Positions 39,973 through 51,960 of a DNA stretch of 64,000 nt are shown in pieces. The notes beneath the pieces were generated by a model. It was not told where the DNA came from. It made no database searches and worked only from the letters and a program-made list of their open reading frames with translations. A program made the translations under genes and the position numbers. The first letter of the stretch is position 1. Every line of letters starts with the position of its first letter. Source of the DNA: Anoplopoma fimbria. Its lineage: Eukaryota > Chordata > Actinopteri > Perciformes > Anoplopomatidae. The stretch is taken from positions 1,856,877-1,920,876 of the forward strand of contig NC_072451.1 of assembly GCF_027596085.1 (NCBI RefSeq). Reading direction: 5' to 3'.

Positions 39973-40894
39973 AGTCAGATCAAATCAAGGCTTACTGAGA
40001 GTAAAAACAACCAGAGCAGGAAAGCACAGCCAATTTGACATGAGAAGAAATAAAATAAAGTGAATCCCCCGAGGACCGAGTCCTGGCCCTTCAGCCCATC
40101 TGTTTCCAGTCTCGGGGCTGCTGGACGTGGAGCTGTGGGCCCGGTCCACCGTACAAGACTTACGCCCACGTACACAATCCTGGGAGTGGGCCCGACGCCA
40201 GATCACAACTTGAACCAGCTGTCCTCCTGTTCTCACACATTCAATCAATCAATGGCTACAACCATGAGAGACGGAGGAGGGGAAACAGTTTTTACAGTGG
40301 TGTAACTGTAGTCCTGATCTTGCATAAGAGCAGATCCAGGAGATAAGGTCATGACTTTGCTGCCTCCAGATGTGACAGATTTGCCATACATTGACCCAGT
40401 GGCCCAGCTGTTTCTCATATGACCTGCTAACCTTCGTTTCTAGACGTTAAGTCAGAGCACACATGCATGACCCTCACTGAAAAGCCAACAGCAGCCCTAA
40501 CATTGTGTCTTTCACTCCAGAAAAAGAGGACATTTATCATCCAAAGCACCAAAATGTTCTGAAGTGTTCGTTGTTTCTGGTGATGGACCAAAGAGACATG
40601 GAATGTTTGTGCTCTTTAGATAAGCCAAGTTAAAGTAAAGGCTAGGGAACAAGATGAGGGACAGTTTTTTTTGTTTTTCTTCTGGCAGAAAGCAAAAAAA
40701 AAACATTAATTTTATAAAACTACTTGGACCCCATTCTTAAGTAAAGTAGTAATACCAAAATATTACAACACTAGCATTACCTTATTGTTGTAAAAGTACA
40801 GATGATCAGCAAAATATTTTTGAAAAGTAAAACAAAAATGAAATATTCACAATGCAGCGAGTGTTATATTATGATTCAGAAACTCTCTTCAACA
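39973..40894. other. Unassigned non-coding sequence
   Basis: 40060-40240 is GC-richer with overlapping short frames on both strands, none recognisable. The remainder is unique and AT-rich. Confidence 0.4.
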
Positions 40895-41195
40895 GAAGTC
40901 CTAAACTAGTAGCTCAAGATTGTGGATTATCTTGAGTAACCTGGTTATGATTTCTGGAAAGAGACATTGCTGTTGAGTTATCCAGATGTTTTTTTTTGGC
41001 GCTTTGAGCACCACAAGCCGAGTACCATTTAGTCCAGTTATATTGGAGAGAAGGCAGCGACTCTATGGCTGATATCTCCAAAACTGGGCAACTCACACCA
41101 AAACTGTCAACAAATATAAAAACAAATATAAAAAGCAGTACAGATAGGACAAAAAATATGTACTTTTGATTTTGGGGTGAACTGTCCCTTTAAGT
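40895..41195 (-). repeat. Dispersed repeat family R2, copy 2
   Basis: It is homologous to 925-1222 in the same orientation. Shared phrases run in order: TTGAGTAACC, GGAAAGAGACATTGC, GGCGCTTTGAG, CACAAGCCGAGTACCATTTA, CCAAAACTGGGCAACTCACA and TTTTGGGGTGAACTGTCCCT. The last phrase is the usual 5' end of this repeat when read on the minus strand. A short AACAAATATAAA duplication lies at about 41109-41130. Confidence 0.8.
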
Positions 41196-42009
41196 AGGCT
41201 ACAGAACATTTACTACCACTACCAGTGCTAACAAAGCAAAACAATATCCCAATCAATCAAATATGGAAAACATAATAATAATAATAAATATGAATTAAGT
41301 ATTTTTATCTTCATAGGACACAAGCTCTCAAAGTTGATGAGATTTGCTTGATATACATGATCTGACTGTGCTAGTGTGTTAATGATTTGTACAGCTGCAA
41401 TTTCACAGTTTTGGAAATACTTACAATAGCTACATTTTTGAAAATCCACTGTATTCTTTTTTTAAAGATACTGGAAGGATGTAACACAGCATTCTAACAA
41501 AGTCATGTTTCAACTAAATATAGAGACAAGCATTCACAGGAGTGACAAAGTAAAAACAGACATTACAGCATATTTCTCGTCACATCTTTGAAACATAAAT
41601 CACAGTGGAGAGTCAGAAGAGTGTCTAAAGCACAAGGCAGTGGAATGAAGAAGAAAGGTCAGCTTCAAATACAACTACAAACAATGTTCATAATCAAACA
41701 CAGAAAGTGTTACTGACTGCTTGCTTTTTTCTCCATTATTTAGTAAAGTATCCCACATAGCTGTTAAAATAATGATCTAAATCAATGTAAATATACTTTT
41801 AGACAAAGAGTTGTGGGCTTGTTTGTGGCTTTGATGCTTATTGTTTTTCTGTCTGAGGTTTTAAGATCACAGCTGTGCTAGAAAGATACCTGACGGGGTC
41901 AACAATTCGTAGGAAGCTAAAGCAGCTGTCAGACGGGGTCAGAGGTCACGTCCAACACTTCAACAGTTTAGACTGGTGACGCAGCAAAGTTCTCAGGCAT
42001 GTGTGTCAG

Positions 42010-42012
<3 letters not shown>
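41196..42012. other. Unassigned AT-rich non-coding sequence
   Basis: An (ATA)n-like run occurs at about 41272-41290. Nothing else is recognised. Confidence 0.4.

Positions 42013-42100
<88 letters not shown>
42013..42100. repeat. (AC)n microsatellite, 44 copies
   Basis: A pure AC tract of about 88 bp. Confidence 0.98.
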
Positions 42101-42102
<2 letters not shown>

Positions 42103-42704
42103 GTTAGTATAAGCACATAGATTCTAAGCATAGATGTATGCAGTACAATATAGTATATGTACTGTATGTATAAACCCTCGCACATGCACACGCACCGGCA
42201 CAACATTTCAAAAAGACAAACTCTCTTAAAGCTTTGTTCAATTATTAATTTTGCACTGTATGAAATGATAAAATATTTACAGTTTGTGCAAATGAGGTAT
42301 AAACAAACACCCTCAGGGGATTTATAAAAGCATAAGAATCAAAGAATAAAAAAACTTTCAAGGGTATGTGTGTCTTTTCCATTTCCACACTCCAGGAACT
42401 GCAACAAACCACCACCTCCACCTCGCTCCTCGATTATCTCCATAAAACACATGGCCTTTGTAGCCTGTTGATCTTTGGATTTAGAAACTGTGATGGAAAG
42501 TCAGAAGAATATGCTGGTGGTTTGGCTCAGATAAAAGGTTCATTAATTGTTCTTTGGCTTCTCAGAGCAACATTTACTGTTAATCTTCTAATATTTAACA
42601 CGTCTGGCTTGTGTTGTCACCATTTGTCATTTTGGTAAATATTGGATTTTATTATTGGCAAAACAAAACAAAACTACGTAATTATGCTAAACAACATGAT
42701 GACA
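42101..42704. other. Unassigned AT-rich non-coding sequence
   Basis: No feature is seen, apart from a short (AAAAC)n run at about 42659-42675. Confidence 0.4.
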
Positions 42705-43020
42705 GGATTTGGCAACACAACTACATTGTTAGGTTTAACAGTTTTAACATTAGTTCTAGGCTCATTTGTTAAGTTAAACTATTTCACATAAGGTTTATAC
42801 AAGAAAAGTACGTTGTTACGTTAAACAATTCAACATTACGTTTAAGCAAAAGAAAAATCATCGTCAGGTTATAATATTTCAGGTTAGGTTTAGGCAACAT
42901 TACTGAGTCTACAGAGTTAAAACATTTTGTGTTTGGTTTAGGAAAAGACAACATTATGTCCAACTATTTAAGGTTAGTTTGAGGCAACAAAACTATGACA
43001 TTAGGTTCCACAAATTAACA
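42705..43020. repeat. Degenerate ~46-bp tandem repeat, about 7 units
   Basis: Successive units begin near 42744, 42786, 42831, 42880, 42928 and 42970, each with a version of ACATTAGGTTTAGGCAACA followed by AAACTAC-like and GTTAAACAATTT-like words. Unit length varies from about 42 to 49 bp. The vocabulary (GGTTTAGGCAACAAAACTA) is that of R1 in orientation A, so this is probably an old tandem expansion of one R1 segment. Confidence 0.7.
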
Positions 43021-45729
43021 TTTTTAAAGCAATATACAGCTCTGGACACGGGCAGCAGCAGAAGTATTTTAGCAACCTTAAATAAAAAAAAAATCAGTTA
43101 AAGTGCACACTATATTTAGAAAATGTCAATGTTTCTTTTGGCCGTTAGACAGCCCTTAACGACTGACCAGAACTGAGAGTGAAACTTAACCATGCATTCT
43201 TCAAAGCCCCCCGGGCAAAATCAGTAAAGATAACTTTCACTTTCAGTTCGGAAAATATTATTTTAGGTTGCTTAAATATGTTTTTCTTTTACCATTGCTT
43301 TGCTCTTGTGTTGAATTCCTGCCTGCTTCTCCAGATCTCATAAAACCCCACTTAAAAACACCTGAACTATCCCTTTAAGAGGTTGTGGTTATGTTGTGCA
43401 TTTCTGTCAAACCAGGCTGCTGTTATACATGTTTCGAAAAGTCCTGGTAAATCATTTTCATTACTATGTTAACCAGCTTGAAGGTTGGTATTGATTTCAC
43501 ACTTAACATGATTCAACATGGTAACTCATAGCAGCCTCTGGTGTTGTCCTTGATCTGACTCAGGAGCAGCCACGGTTGTATACACTGTAACATTTGTCAG
43601 TGTGAACGTATAGGAAAACCAACATAAAATGATTTACAATATAGAGGACTTAACATATGTGTTCAGGGACTGTCCATAGAAAGAAACATCAGTCTCTTTG
43701 GTAATGCTGCAGCCTCCAAATGTTGAGTAATGTAATGTAATGTAGGTGTTCTACGTCAAAGAGATGACAATATTTTAGGAAGACGGTCAGTTTTATTTTC
43801 CTTCAACATTCCTCACCTATATGTGTGTATGTTGTTTTATGAGTTGAAGTAATTTTGTTACATTTTTCTGCTATTTATGCTGATTTTAAAGAGACAAGAT
43901 GACCTGCAGATGAGCAATGTCTCACAAATAATCAAGCTTCAAGGAGCCTGAGCTGACCATGAAATCAAACACACCTTTCCTCCAGTAAACAGCCAATCAA
44001 ACTGCATCCACCTAAATTGGGGGACTGGACTTGGCCATATTGTCAGTGTGTTCATCTGATGTTGATGTGAACGCCTTCACATTTGAGCTGAAAGGCAGCA
44101 ATTTAATCTCAGTCATTGTTTTATATATTTTTCAATGTTTAATACAATGGAATAACAGAAAGTTTGCCCTCTACTTGGAAAGACAAATAAAATAATTGTG
44201 TGTGTTTGAGTTGGTTGGTGATTCGTTATATGAATATAGCTTTGACTTAATGTACAATGAATACATTATGATCGACATATTTTGCAGAATGGCGTTTTAG
44301 TATTCATGTTTGTGTGTTCAAGAAACAAAACAATCTGAAAATGATTTAAACACTGCACATAAGACAAAAAAATAAATATTGACCAACACCAAATCCTCTT
44401 CCATACTGGAAAAATACCTATTCAGTTGAATTTAATTTATATGAGTAGATTGAAATATTTATTTTCTAACATCAAATCATGAAGCTGATACAAAGTCCGC
44501 AGGTGTTGCATCATCATCACTACACAGGTGTCCTCAATCTTGGCAATCAGTGGCCTCACAGCTGCAGCCACTGCCGTCTCTCATGGCAACGAGCACGCTG
44601 AATGATTTCTTTGCAGTTAAAGATTTTTGTCGAACATATTTTTAACAATAACAGAGCTTTATGTGCGCTGTGCTAATTTTAAGTGTGACAAGTTACTGTG
44701 TGGAATTACTAGCTCGCTCATTTTCAATTAATGATAAAGTTAATGACTACCTGCAGAATAAAGTCTTTCATCTAGCAGCTAAAGAGTCTAATATTATGGA
44801 GGCTTATTTTGAAGTTTCTTATCAAATTGACGCTATTAAAAATATTTAGTTTATAGCTTTTTAAAAATTAAGGTAATTAACTTGTATACCAACCCTCCTC
44901 CACAACACCGGAACACACACTCATCAGTCATTGTTCAGGACTCACAGAAATGCATGATCTCTTCACACACAGACACACCTGAAAACACATAAAGCACAAC
45001 CGCACTCTCTGCTTCTCTTATCACTTATTACTTCACAGATATGTTATTTGAGACAGGCTTTGCTGACAGCTGCTTTTTTTTTTTACATGCCAAACACTGT
45101 AGAATTAGTCAAACAGACAGGCCATTCAGCAGCACAAAGTGCCTGTCAGAAACGGTTATTACAGGGCAGACGCAGGCAGGGACGAGTCTTCGGACACTCT
45201 GTCACTGATACTGTGGGGTGGGGGGGGGGGGAATCTGGGTTTGGAATTTGCAGGAGGAGGATAGAGGTGTGAGTCGCAGGAAGGTAAACTGCTGTCAGTC
45301 CGGCTTTGAGAGTCGCTCGAGGTCACCGCAACAAAGGAGGGACTGAATCACCTTGTCATTTTTGTTGCGTTCATTTTATTTTTTTTCTCTTTCACCTGGT
45401 CCAGGGGGAGGGGGGGCAGTGACAACCTCTGCCTTTTATGACCCTGACTTCAGGTTGACCCCGAGCTGCCTGAGGCCGGGTCATGACAGAGAGGAGAACG
45501 CCCTTAAATGAAAGAGTCAAGACAGCTTTTATTTTTAAGGTGTTTTTCTTTCTCTCTCTATTACCAACCCTCCCGTCCCTCCCCCATTTTCTCATTATTC
45601 CCATTGTCTTGTCACCTCCTGGTATGAACGAACAAAACAATTACAGTTTGTATTTTAAGTACCATTCACAAAGAACTATTATTATCAGAGGAGGACAGTC
45701 AGGGAAAATGTAATGTGCCTCAATAGACA
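43021..45729. other. Unassigned non-coding sequence, part probably a worn repeat
   Basis: 43020-43380 ends in CCTGAACTATCCCTTTAAG, a phrase that often closes fish repeats, so a decayed element is likely there. (TAATG)n occurs at 43727-43743. A G run lies near 45214-45230. 45480-45713 has a short plus frame with no recognised content. No exon is visible. Confidence 0.35.
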
Positions 45730-45850
45730 TTTTGATAAAAAAAAAACCTGCAATGTGATTAGGAAAATAATTTCCAGCTCAGATTGCCTAATGCATGATG
45801 ATTAACACAGAGTGCTGCTGATAATAATGACAATAATCAGATGTGTGAAT
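45730..45850. promoter_or_regulatory. Candidate conserved non-coding element, short
   Basis: A compact run of TAAT-type and bipartite words: GTGATTAGGAAAATAATTTC, CTAATGCATGATGATTAACA and GATAATAATGACAATAATC. It has no reading frame and no repeat match. It is a motif-dense regulatory candidate only. Confidence 0.25.
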
Positions 45851-46139
45851 AAAAAATATTTTATTTAGTTTTTTTATTCCCAGCTCTTTATACTCTTTTG
45901 CATTATTAGTCTTTAACGATTTGCAGGAATCATGACAGAGATACCATGACTTTAAACAATACATTTGTTGAATTGCTTGTTGGTGTTTTTCTATTTCATT
46001 ACCATGACATATTCAAACACGTTCTAAGTCCCAACTCTTCAAATTCCAAAGCTTGTTCAGTGGCCCTACGCTAAAAACTTTGACCCTCTAATAGTACCCC
46101 TCTAGCATCACCTTTAAACGTGTCGGAGACGAAGTGTAA

Positions 46140-46400
46140 GTTTCCGCTCGTTACATGAATACAGTCACTTTTCAAAACTCAAAACAAGTACTTTGTTAGA
46201 TTTAGCAAAAAAAAACCGTTTCAATTAAAATAAGTACGTCTGTCACGTAAAATAAAGCTACGTTAGTTACGGAACAAAACCATGTTAAGATAAGTCATCT
46301 TTGACTTGGTTTCACACTGGACATAAACAGCGGATCCCTGGGTGAAAGTCCTGTGTTTGACCCATGCCTCCGTCCTAAGCAGACTTTATCGCTCTTGATA
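46140..46400 (-). repeat. Dispersed repeat family R1, copy 9 (orientation A)
   Basis: It runs in reverse: GTTACATGAATACAGTCACT, TTTTCAAAACT, TACTTTGTTAGATTTAGC, ACGTCTGTCACGTAAAAT, 'GGTTTCACACTGGACATAAA', then CTGGGTGAAAGTCCTGTGTT at 46350-46369 and GACCCATGCCTCCGTCC. This is the full R1 order read from the other strand, and the cleanest orientation-A copy. Confidence 0.8.
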
Positions 46401-48247
46401 CTATATCAGTTGCTCTGATCGCCTAAAAATGACATCGATAGGTTTACATTGGAGTTATTTGAAAGTGTGATGCATCCCATACAGATGCTAGAGAGTGCTT
46501 CTGTATGAGACCCCAGTGGGCACTGACCAAGAGTCGGTGTTTGCTGAAATGTGAGTGAGAACGAGGTGATTGCTCAGATGTTCATTTACAGAAATATTGT
46601 CTTTTTATGTTTTTGGGGGTTTTATAATTTAAAGAGACACTCTTTATCTCCCTTCTCTCTGAGAGGTTAAATGACTTGGCCACCATACCAACATGCTCCA
46701 TAGCTCAGTTCTGCTCTTGGGAGTTTACAGGAGGCCTAATTGAATCGTGGCGACAGAATTGTGGTGTACTTTGTTAATTATTGTGTTGGTTTCTGATTTG
46801 CTGAGACAGGATCAACTGAACAAAATCCGTTGGAGCAATGCAAACGCTTTAAAGTCAGAGAAAGGGCGCCAGATACCATGAATTGGGTAAACCAAACTTC
46901 CTGCCAGCGATTCATAAGAACAGTGCAACTGTGTTTTATGACACACAACAGCTGTAGGGTAATTAGCAGAAAAGCCACTAGTGTCGTGTAAATATGGCAT
47001 CAAGCATTTATAGATGTGAGCTTTTGTATACCATTTTTTGGGGGAGTGAACTTTCTGTGCTATTGTTGCTACAGACCAGACAAAATCATTCAACATGTTT
47101 TCCTTCAAAATCCCCCCCCTCCCCCAAATATTAATGATCTTGCAATTAACGACTAAGGAACTCTTTTACAACCGTTCAAATGTCGTGGTTCTCTATATAA
47201 CTGAAAAAGAATAAGCAGAGCTACTTCCTTTCTTTTTCAAACTTTTTTCCACGATTCTTATCTGATTATTCTTAACAGGAAACACACTCCGGACATGTCC
47301 GACCTTAAAAAACGGTTGCTTGTAATTTTGATTAAACTAATTGAAGGTCATGCTATTGTTTCACTTGAGATAAATTCATTTGACATATGTTGTGAGTGTA
47401 TGCCCCCCAAAGTGAATACAATAAATCTAGTATTTTACCAATGATACTTTGGAGTTGTCCTTCATTTGTAAGCAAATTATTTCTAGTTGGGACATGATTT
47501 GAGCAGACAGGGACAAACAGTATTCAAAACAGAGCACAAAGAAGAGCTGGATGTATTTGTTCTTTTCCTACAGTGGTAATCCAATCTGGTCCATTATTTA
47601 TGTGCATCCCTTCAATGTCCAGCCTCGTATCTCGACGTTTGTTTCCCCTTTTGGTTTTATTGCTATTTATGTCCTCAATTGGCCTGTGATGAACGTGATT
47701 GTTAAAAACCCTCTTTACAAATGCATTTGACTTCTAGTTTAAATGGCAAAATGATGAGTAACATTGTCTACTTTCATGTTTTTATGCTCACGGAGTTATA
47801 CACACACGGTATCATGTATCTCAGAGATCAAATCTGGGATTGAGGACAAAAATTAGGTTTCCTTATAATTCATTTTAATGCATCTCTGCAGTTACACTAT
47901 TGGAAAATGTTCTGTAAAGAAGCAAATGTATATAAAATGATTTATGTCAAATACTGTCAATTTGTCAGTGACCCTATGCTTAAAAAGTATGTTACGCTGT
48001 TTACCCATCTAGTTCTTGTTACATGCATAGCCTTTCTTTTTTTAAATAAACCTATGTGTTCAAAGAAAACTCTGTTTCAGCTCGTTAAATTCTTAGTCTC
48101 TCTTCAAAGTAGACTTCAAACGCAGGTTTATGTTGTTATGTTTCGGAAAACACTGTGGTGATTGATTGGTTCTTTACATGTATTTATGGAATGAATGTAC
48201 CATAAATTCTGTTTAGCTGCCTGTTGTGTGTATTATTTCTGTCTGTT
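46401..48247. other. Unassigned non-coding sequence
   Basis: 46401-46520 may continue the R1 element. 46620-46960 is a balanced non-repetitive block (GGAGGCCTAATTGAATCGTG near 46731) that could be regulatory. 47108-47125 is C-rich. No exon is seen. Confidence 0.35.
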
Positions 48248-48397
48248 AAATTCAATTTAAATAACCCCAAACCCCTGAAAGGGCTTTACAAAATACTTTA
48301 CAACATACAACACTTTCTAAACTTAGATGCACAATATGGGGAAAAAGAGGAGAAACTATTGAAAGAGTAACTTAAGAGGTATCCCTCTTCCAGGACG
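48248..48397 (+). repeat. Dispersed repeat family R3, copy 1 (degraded)
   Basis: It opens with AAATTCAATTTAAATAACCC and GAAAGGGCTTTACAAAA, and closes with AGAGTAACTTAAGAGG-ATCCCTCTTCCAGGACG. I recognise this layout as a common fish repeat, normally containing a 'AAGGAAAAACTCCC' block between these parts, which is missing here. No protein is encoded. Confidence 0.6.
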
Positions 48398-48589
48398 TTA
48401 ATAAAACTAAACAGAGGACAATTGGAATTCCCATAATACCCTTCATTTCATTGCTGGCCAAGCCTTGATTCTCATGAGTCTTTTTTTCTTGTTTAACACT
48501 TTACAGTGGCTTCAGTTAAGTGTATAAACCTGTGGGAAAGTTTTCTTTTGGACGTCATCACTGCTGTTAAATGAGATGTGTGAAAATGG

Positions 48590-48960
48590 ATACAAATTTG
48601 TGCAGTTCTCAGCCGCTTACATTAACTGAGCATTAAAACAGATCGTAAATGGATTTCAAGTGATAACGCACTACAATGAGGGGGTAACCATGAAGTGCAT
48701 CATTACCCTCTCCAGTGTTAAGTGTGGAAATAATAAACTGGCCAATTAGAGAAATAAAATACTGCCATTCCAACCCTCGACAAAACACTTCATGTGACGC
48801 GCTGGTGCTTTCCCACAGTGGATGCCTTCAGTGGGCCATGTCGGGCAAGAGCCATTTTAGCTCCAATTCTGAGAATCAAACAAACTACCCACTCAAGTAT
48901 TATATGCACCACAGGAGCCAAGCAAGGCCTGTAAAACGATACACTACCACAATGCACTGC
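48590..48960. promoter_or_regulatory. Candidate conserved non-coding element
   Basis: A non-repetitive, GC-balanced block with TTACATTAACTGAGC near 48616, GAGCATTAAAACAG and GGCCAATTAGAGAAAT near 48739. The 99-codon plus frame across it (48715-49014) is unrelated to any family I know. Confidence 0.28.
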
Positions 48961-49099
48961 TTATGCCCACTGCAAACAGCAACTTCAAAGAGTCCCCGAA
49001 TGCATATACAGTAGTCATGTTGCTCTATTCATGTGTGTTTGCCTCAAAGAACGTATGAGAAAGACATCTTTTGTTTTTGTTTCTTTTACGTATTATTCC

Positions 49100-49515
49100 A
49101 GGACGTTTGCCTTTGCTGTTTTTAATGAGCACATTTAATACCTAATTGGGAGATTAGCCTCGTTGCCTGAGGGCTGGAAATTGTCTCCCCTGCTGTGCTG
49201 TTTGCTGTTCAAATACAAAAGCTCAGACAGTCATGCCTCTCAGCTTTGGTCTGAACTCATTCTTCCCTCTATCAGTCCGCAGGGAAATTAATCTCGATCC
49301 AGTGCTACAGGAATTAACTGGATAATGCAGCGTTTGTACACAGAGAGGCTGCCTTTGTCTGGCGCTTGTGATGGAGGGGAAAGTTTGCCTCCGCTATCTG
49401 TTCGGCCACTGAGTATCTCTGAATGTCAGCGACAAAGTGATGGGCTGATGGGTCCACAGCAATCGATTGATGATGACAGATCTGATTCCCTCTGAACGCA
49501 CTCTGAGACCAATTC
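49100..49515. promoter_or_regulatory. Candidate conserved non-coding element with PBX/MEIS-like words
   Basis: A long, even-textured, non-repetitive block. It holds ATACCTAATTGGGAG near 49137, GGGAAATTAATCTCGATCC near 49282, and AATCGATTGATGATGACAG at 49461-49479, whose last six bases are a MEIS/TGIF-type word next to a PBX-like TGAT repeat. It ends with CCAATTCAATTATGAGG near 49509. The coding potential is poor in all frames. It is a good test case for cross-species conservation. Confidence 0.35.
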
Positions 49516-49919
49516 AATTATGAGGATAGTGACTCTGTAATAAACCAAAACAGATGTGGTACAACTTTTGAAAACATGGACATAGTGTAGAGGTGACTCA
49601 GCCAGGAAAACAAAGCTGTTAAAACCAAAACCCTATGAACAGAAGCAGAACACCCACACAATGGGAGAAATTCATTGTCTGGTGGAGTTGCAAACCATGT
49701 GCCTTTTTAATGTGTTTTCACAATAAGATAATTTGCAAATATAAGGTGTCTTCTGTTTATTTTCACAATGTATTACGCCTCAATTTTACAGTAAATGATC
49801 TTGTCATGATTTGGCAACACGTTCTCGCTCCAAATCCGTCAAAAGGGCAGCTTGGTCTCAAACTATGATGCTCTAACTACCACTGTAGCTTCAGGTTCCC
49901 ATGTGTCAATTTCCCCCTA

Positions 49920-50145
49920 ATTACATACATACACTCTCTTTTCAAAATGAGTGGGTGAAATGTTCACAGGAAAAAAAAATCTTGGTTAGGTTTAAGGAGC
50001 AAAACTTCCTTGTTAGGTTTAACAAAATAAATTACAATAGTAGTTTTTTTCACAGTTAATTGGCTATGTTATGTTTGCGACATAAGAACACTTGTCTTCT
50101 GGGTGAAAAGTCCTGTCCACCTCAACCTTTGTCACTTTGTAACTG
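49920..50145 (-). repeat. Dispersed repeat family R1, copy 10 (orientation A)
   Basis: It shows TTACATACATACACTCTCTT TTCAAAATGAG, two GTTAGGTTTAA phrases near 49984 and 50012, and CTGGGTGAAAAGTCCTGTCC near 50100 followed by ACCTC. The central part is shorter than in copy 9. Confidence 0.7.
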
Positions 50146-50829
50146 TCACATGGAAAGCTCCTTAACTTCTATATAATACTGTAATGTAGAGCGGCATAGT
50201 TTGACAGCTTGGGAGTAAAAACGGGATGGGTTTTGGGCCCCATATATCCAATAAAGGGAAATAAGCATATTAGATATTTACGACTGTAGTTTGTTTTCAA
50301 CTTCGGACACCTTTGGAAGAATGTTGAACTAGTGTCTGACCTCACTAATGCTCTTGTGACTGTGAAACGCCAAACTATGTTTAGTGTCAAATAAAAAGAC
50401 AAATATGCATGTCCATGAAGGGACACACATCTTGGTCCTCTGCATAAAAGTGATATGTGCTGCACACAAATCAACCACACAGTTCCACAGCACCGTCTTA
50501 CTTGTCCATCTTGCCCCCCCCCCATTGGCACTGAGGTTTGGCATTTGGACACAAGTCATTAGATGAAGAATCATCCAATATGATTGTGAGTCCTCAGACA
50601 ATGGCTGTTTCAGATCCCCCTTTGGATCCAAGTCTGGAAAGACTGCCTTCCAGCATTTTTCACAAATTAAAGGAACAAAGTGCAATCGATTCTAAACCTT
50701 GAGCATCTCATCCCATCGGATGATTTGAAAGTTTTCATCGTATAATTATTAAAGAGAGGTTTTCCAATTATTTGTTTTGCTTTTTACCATCCGTTTCCCC
50801 TCTGTCCTTTGGTCTCTCCCACAAAAGAG
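50146..50829. other. Unassigned non-coding sequence
   Basis: A C run lies near 50513-50523. Several overlapping frames of 60-127 codons occur on both strands at 50169-50685, none recognisable. The multi-frame openness argues against real coding. Confidence 0.35.
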
Positions 50830-51180
50830 ATCTCAATCTCAGGGATATTACCTGATTAAATAAAGGTTATGGTAATCAATAATGACTATGCTGAGGCAGC
50901 ATTTCTCTTGATTAAATCACTTAGGAGCAAACAAACAAGCAGCCAGCTCTAAGACAAGGCAGACTCACTCTGCTCTGTCACTACTCACTGCATGTCCTGA
51001 TTCTAGGGAAGGAAAAGAATCGGATGCTGTCCAATAAATTACACGAGGTGGGGTTACATCTCTCAGAATTAGCTCAGCTCTGTAAAATTTGAGACGTTTT
51101 AATTTTACAGAGTGAAATGTCACAGCGTGCACACACGGATGTGCACAGCGCTCAGCTTGTTCCGAACAAGACAATACGGT
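50830..51180. promoter_or_regulatory. Candidate conserved non-coding block
   Basis: A non-repetitive block containing TTACCTGATTAAATAAAGG near 50849, GGTAATCAATAATGACTATG near 50871 and TTGATTAAATCAC near 50909. Texture and TAAT density are the only grounds. Confidence 0.25.
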
Positions 51181-51235
51181 ATTCTTCTCACGTCGGGCGA
51201 GGCCGGCCGAGACATTCCTCTCTCCTCACGTCCAA

Positions 51236-51253
51236 CCCCCCCCCCCCCCCCCC
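51236..51253. repeat. Poly-C run, 18 C
   Basis: A homopolymer of 18 C within ACCCC...CCACC. Such tracts are prone to sequencing length error, so the true length is uncertain. Confidence 0.9.
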
Positions 51254-51829
51254 ACCTGCTCTCACCACAGGTCCTATGAAAGCTTCCCGCGTTGCCAACC
51301 TACCCTGAGACTGGTGGCTTATGGGATTCGCGGTCCCTCATCACAGCTGGGCTCTCCCGCTGAGCTCCACTTAACCTCCATGGTCTGCACGTCTGGGAGT
51401 CTCATTGGGGGCGCCACTGACACTGTGGAGGCTGGGTGAGGGGAGTGTGTGTGTGGTGTGTGTGCGTGTGTGTGCTTCTGCGATGTGTGTCCACATTGTG
51501 TGAGGCTGTTGCTATGCACCTTTTTTATCTATTGTTCTTGGAGATGCACAATGGAGCTGTTGGCTGATTTCAAGGTTCCAAGAGGTATAAAGCAATTCGA
51601 CATATCAATCTAGGGAATGTGCAGCTCAGTATGTAGAATGCATGTAACTTTGAGAGGTTTCTATTATGATTTGATGTGTGTTTTTTTTACCTTTTATAAT
51701 TTTTCCCTTTAAGGTTTTTATTTTAAAGCATCTGTATGCTTAAATCTCAACTATGTTTATTTACGAGTTTTTAAAAAGTGGTTGTAAATTTTAAAAAAAT
51801 GAATTAAATTAAAGATTCAAAGAAACTGC
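51254..51829. other. Unassigned sequence with short GT run
   Basis: Imperfect GT units occur at 51445-51476 (GTGTGTGTGTGGTGTGTGTG). The rest is unique and becomes AT-rich after 51660. Confidence 0.4.
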
Positions 51830-51960
51830 TTCTTAAGGTTTAGGTAACGAAACTACTTGGTTTGGCTCAAAATAACTGTGTGTGCTGAATGAATGTTGAT
51901 TTTTGGTTTCACAATGACACAAACATCTGTCTCCTGGGTGAAAGTCCTGTGTTTCATTTT
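51830..51960 (-). repeat. Dispersed repeat family R1, copy 11 (fragment, orientation A)
   Basis: It contains GGTTTAGGTAACGAAACTAC near 51837, TTTTTGGTTTCACAATGACA near 51911, and CTGGGTGAAAGTCCTGTGTT at about 51934-51953. The 5' TTTTCAAAATAA part is missing and the centre is collapsed. Confidence 0.75.

Noticed and set aside
43020..43380. A further named repeat family ending in CTATCCCTTTAA
   Set aside because: Only the closing phrase is familiar. With a single copy in the window I could not define ends or relatives.
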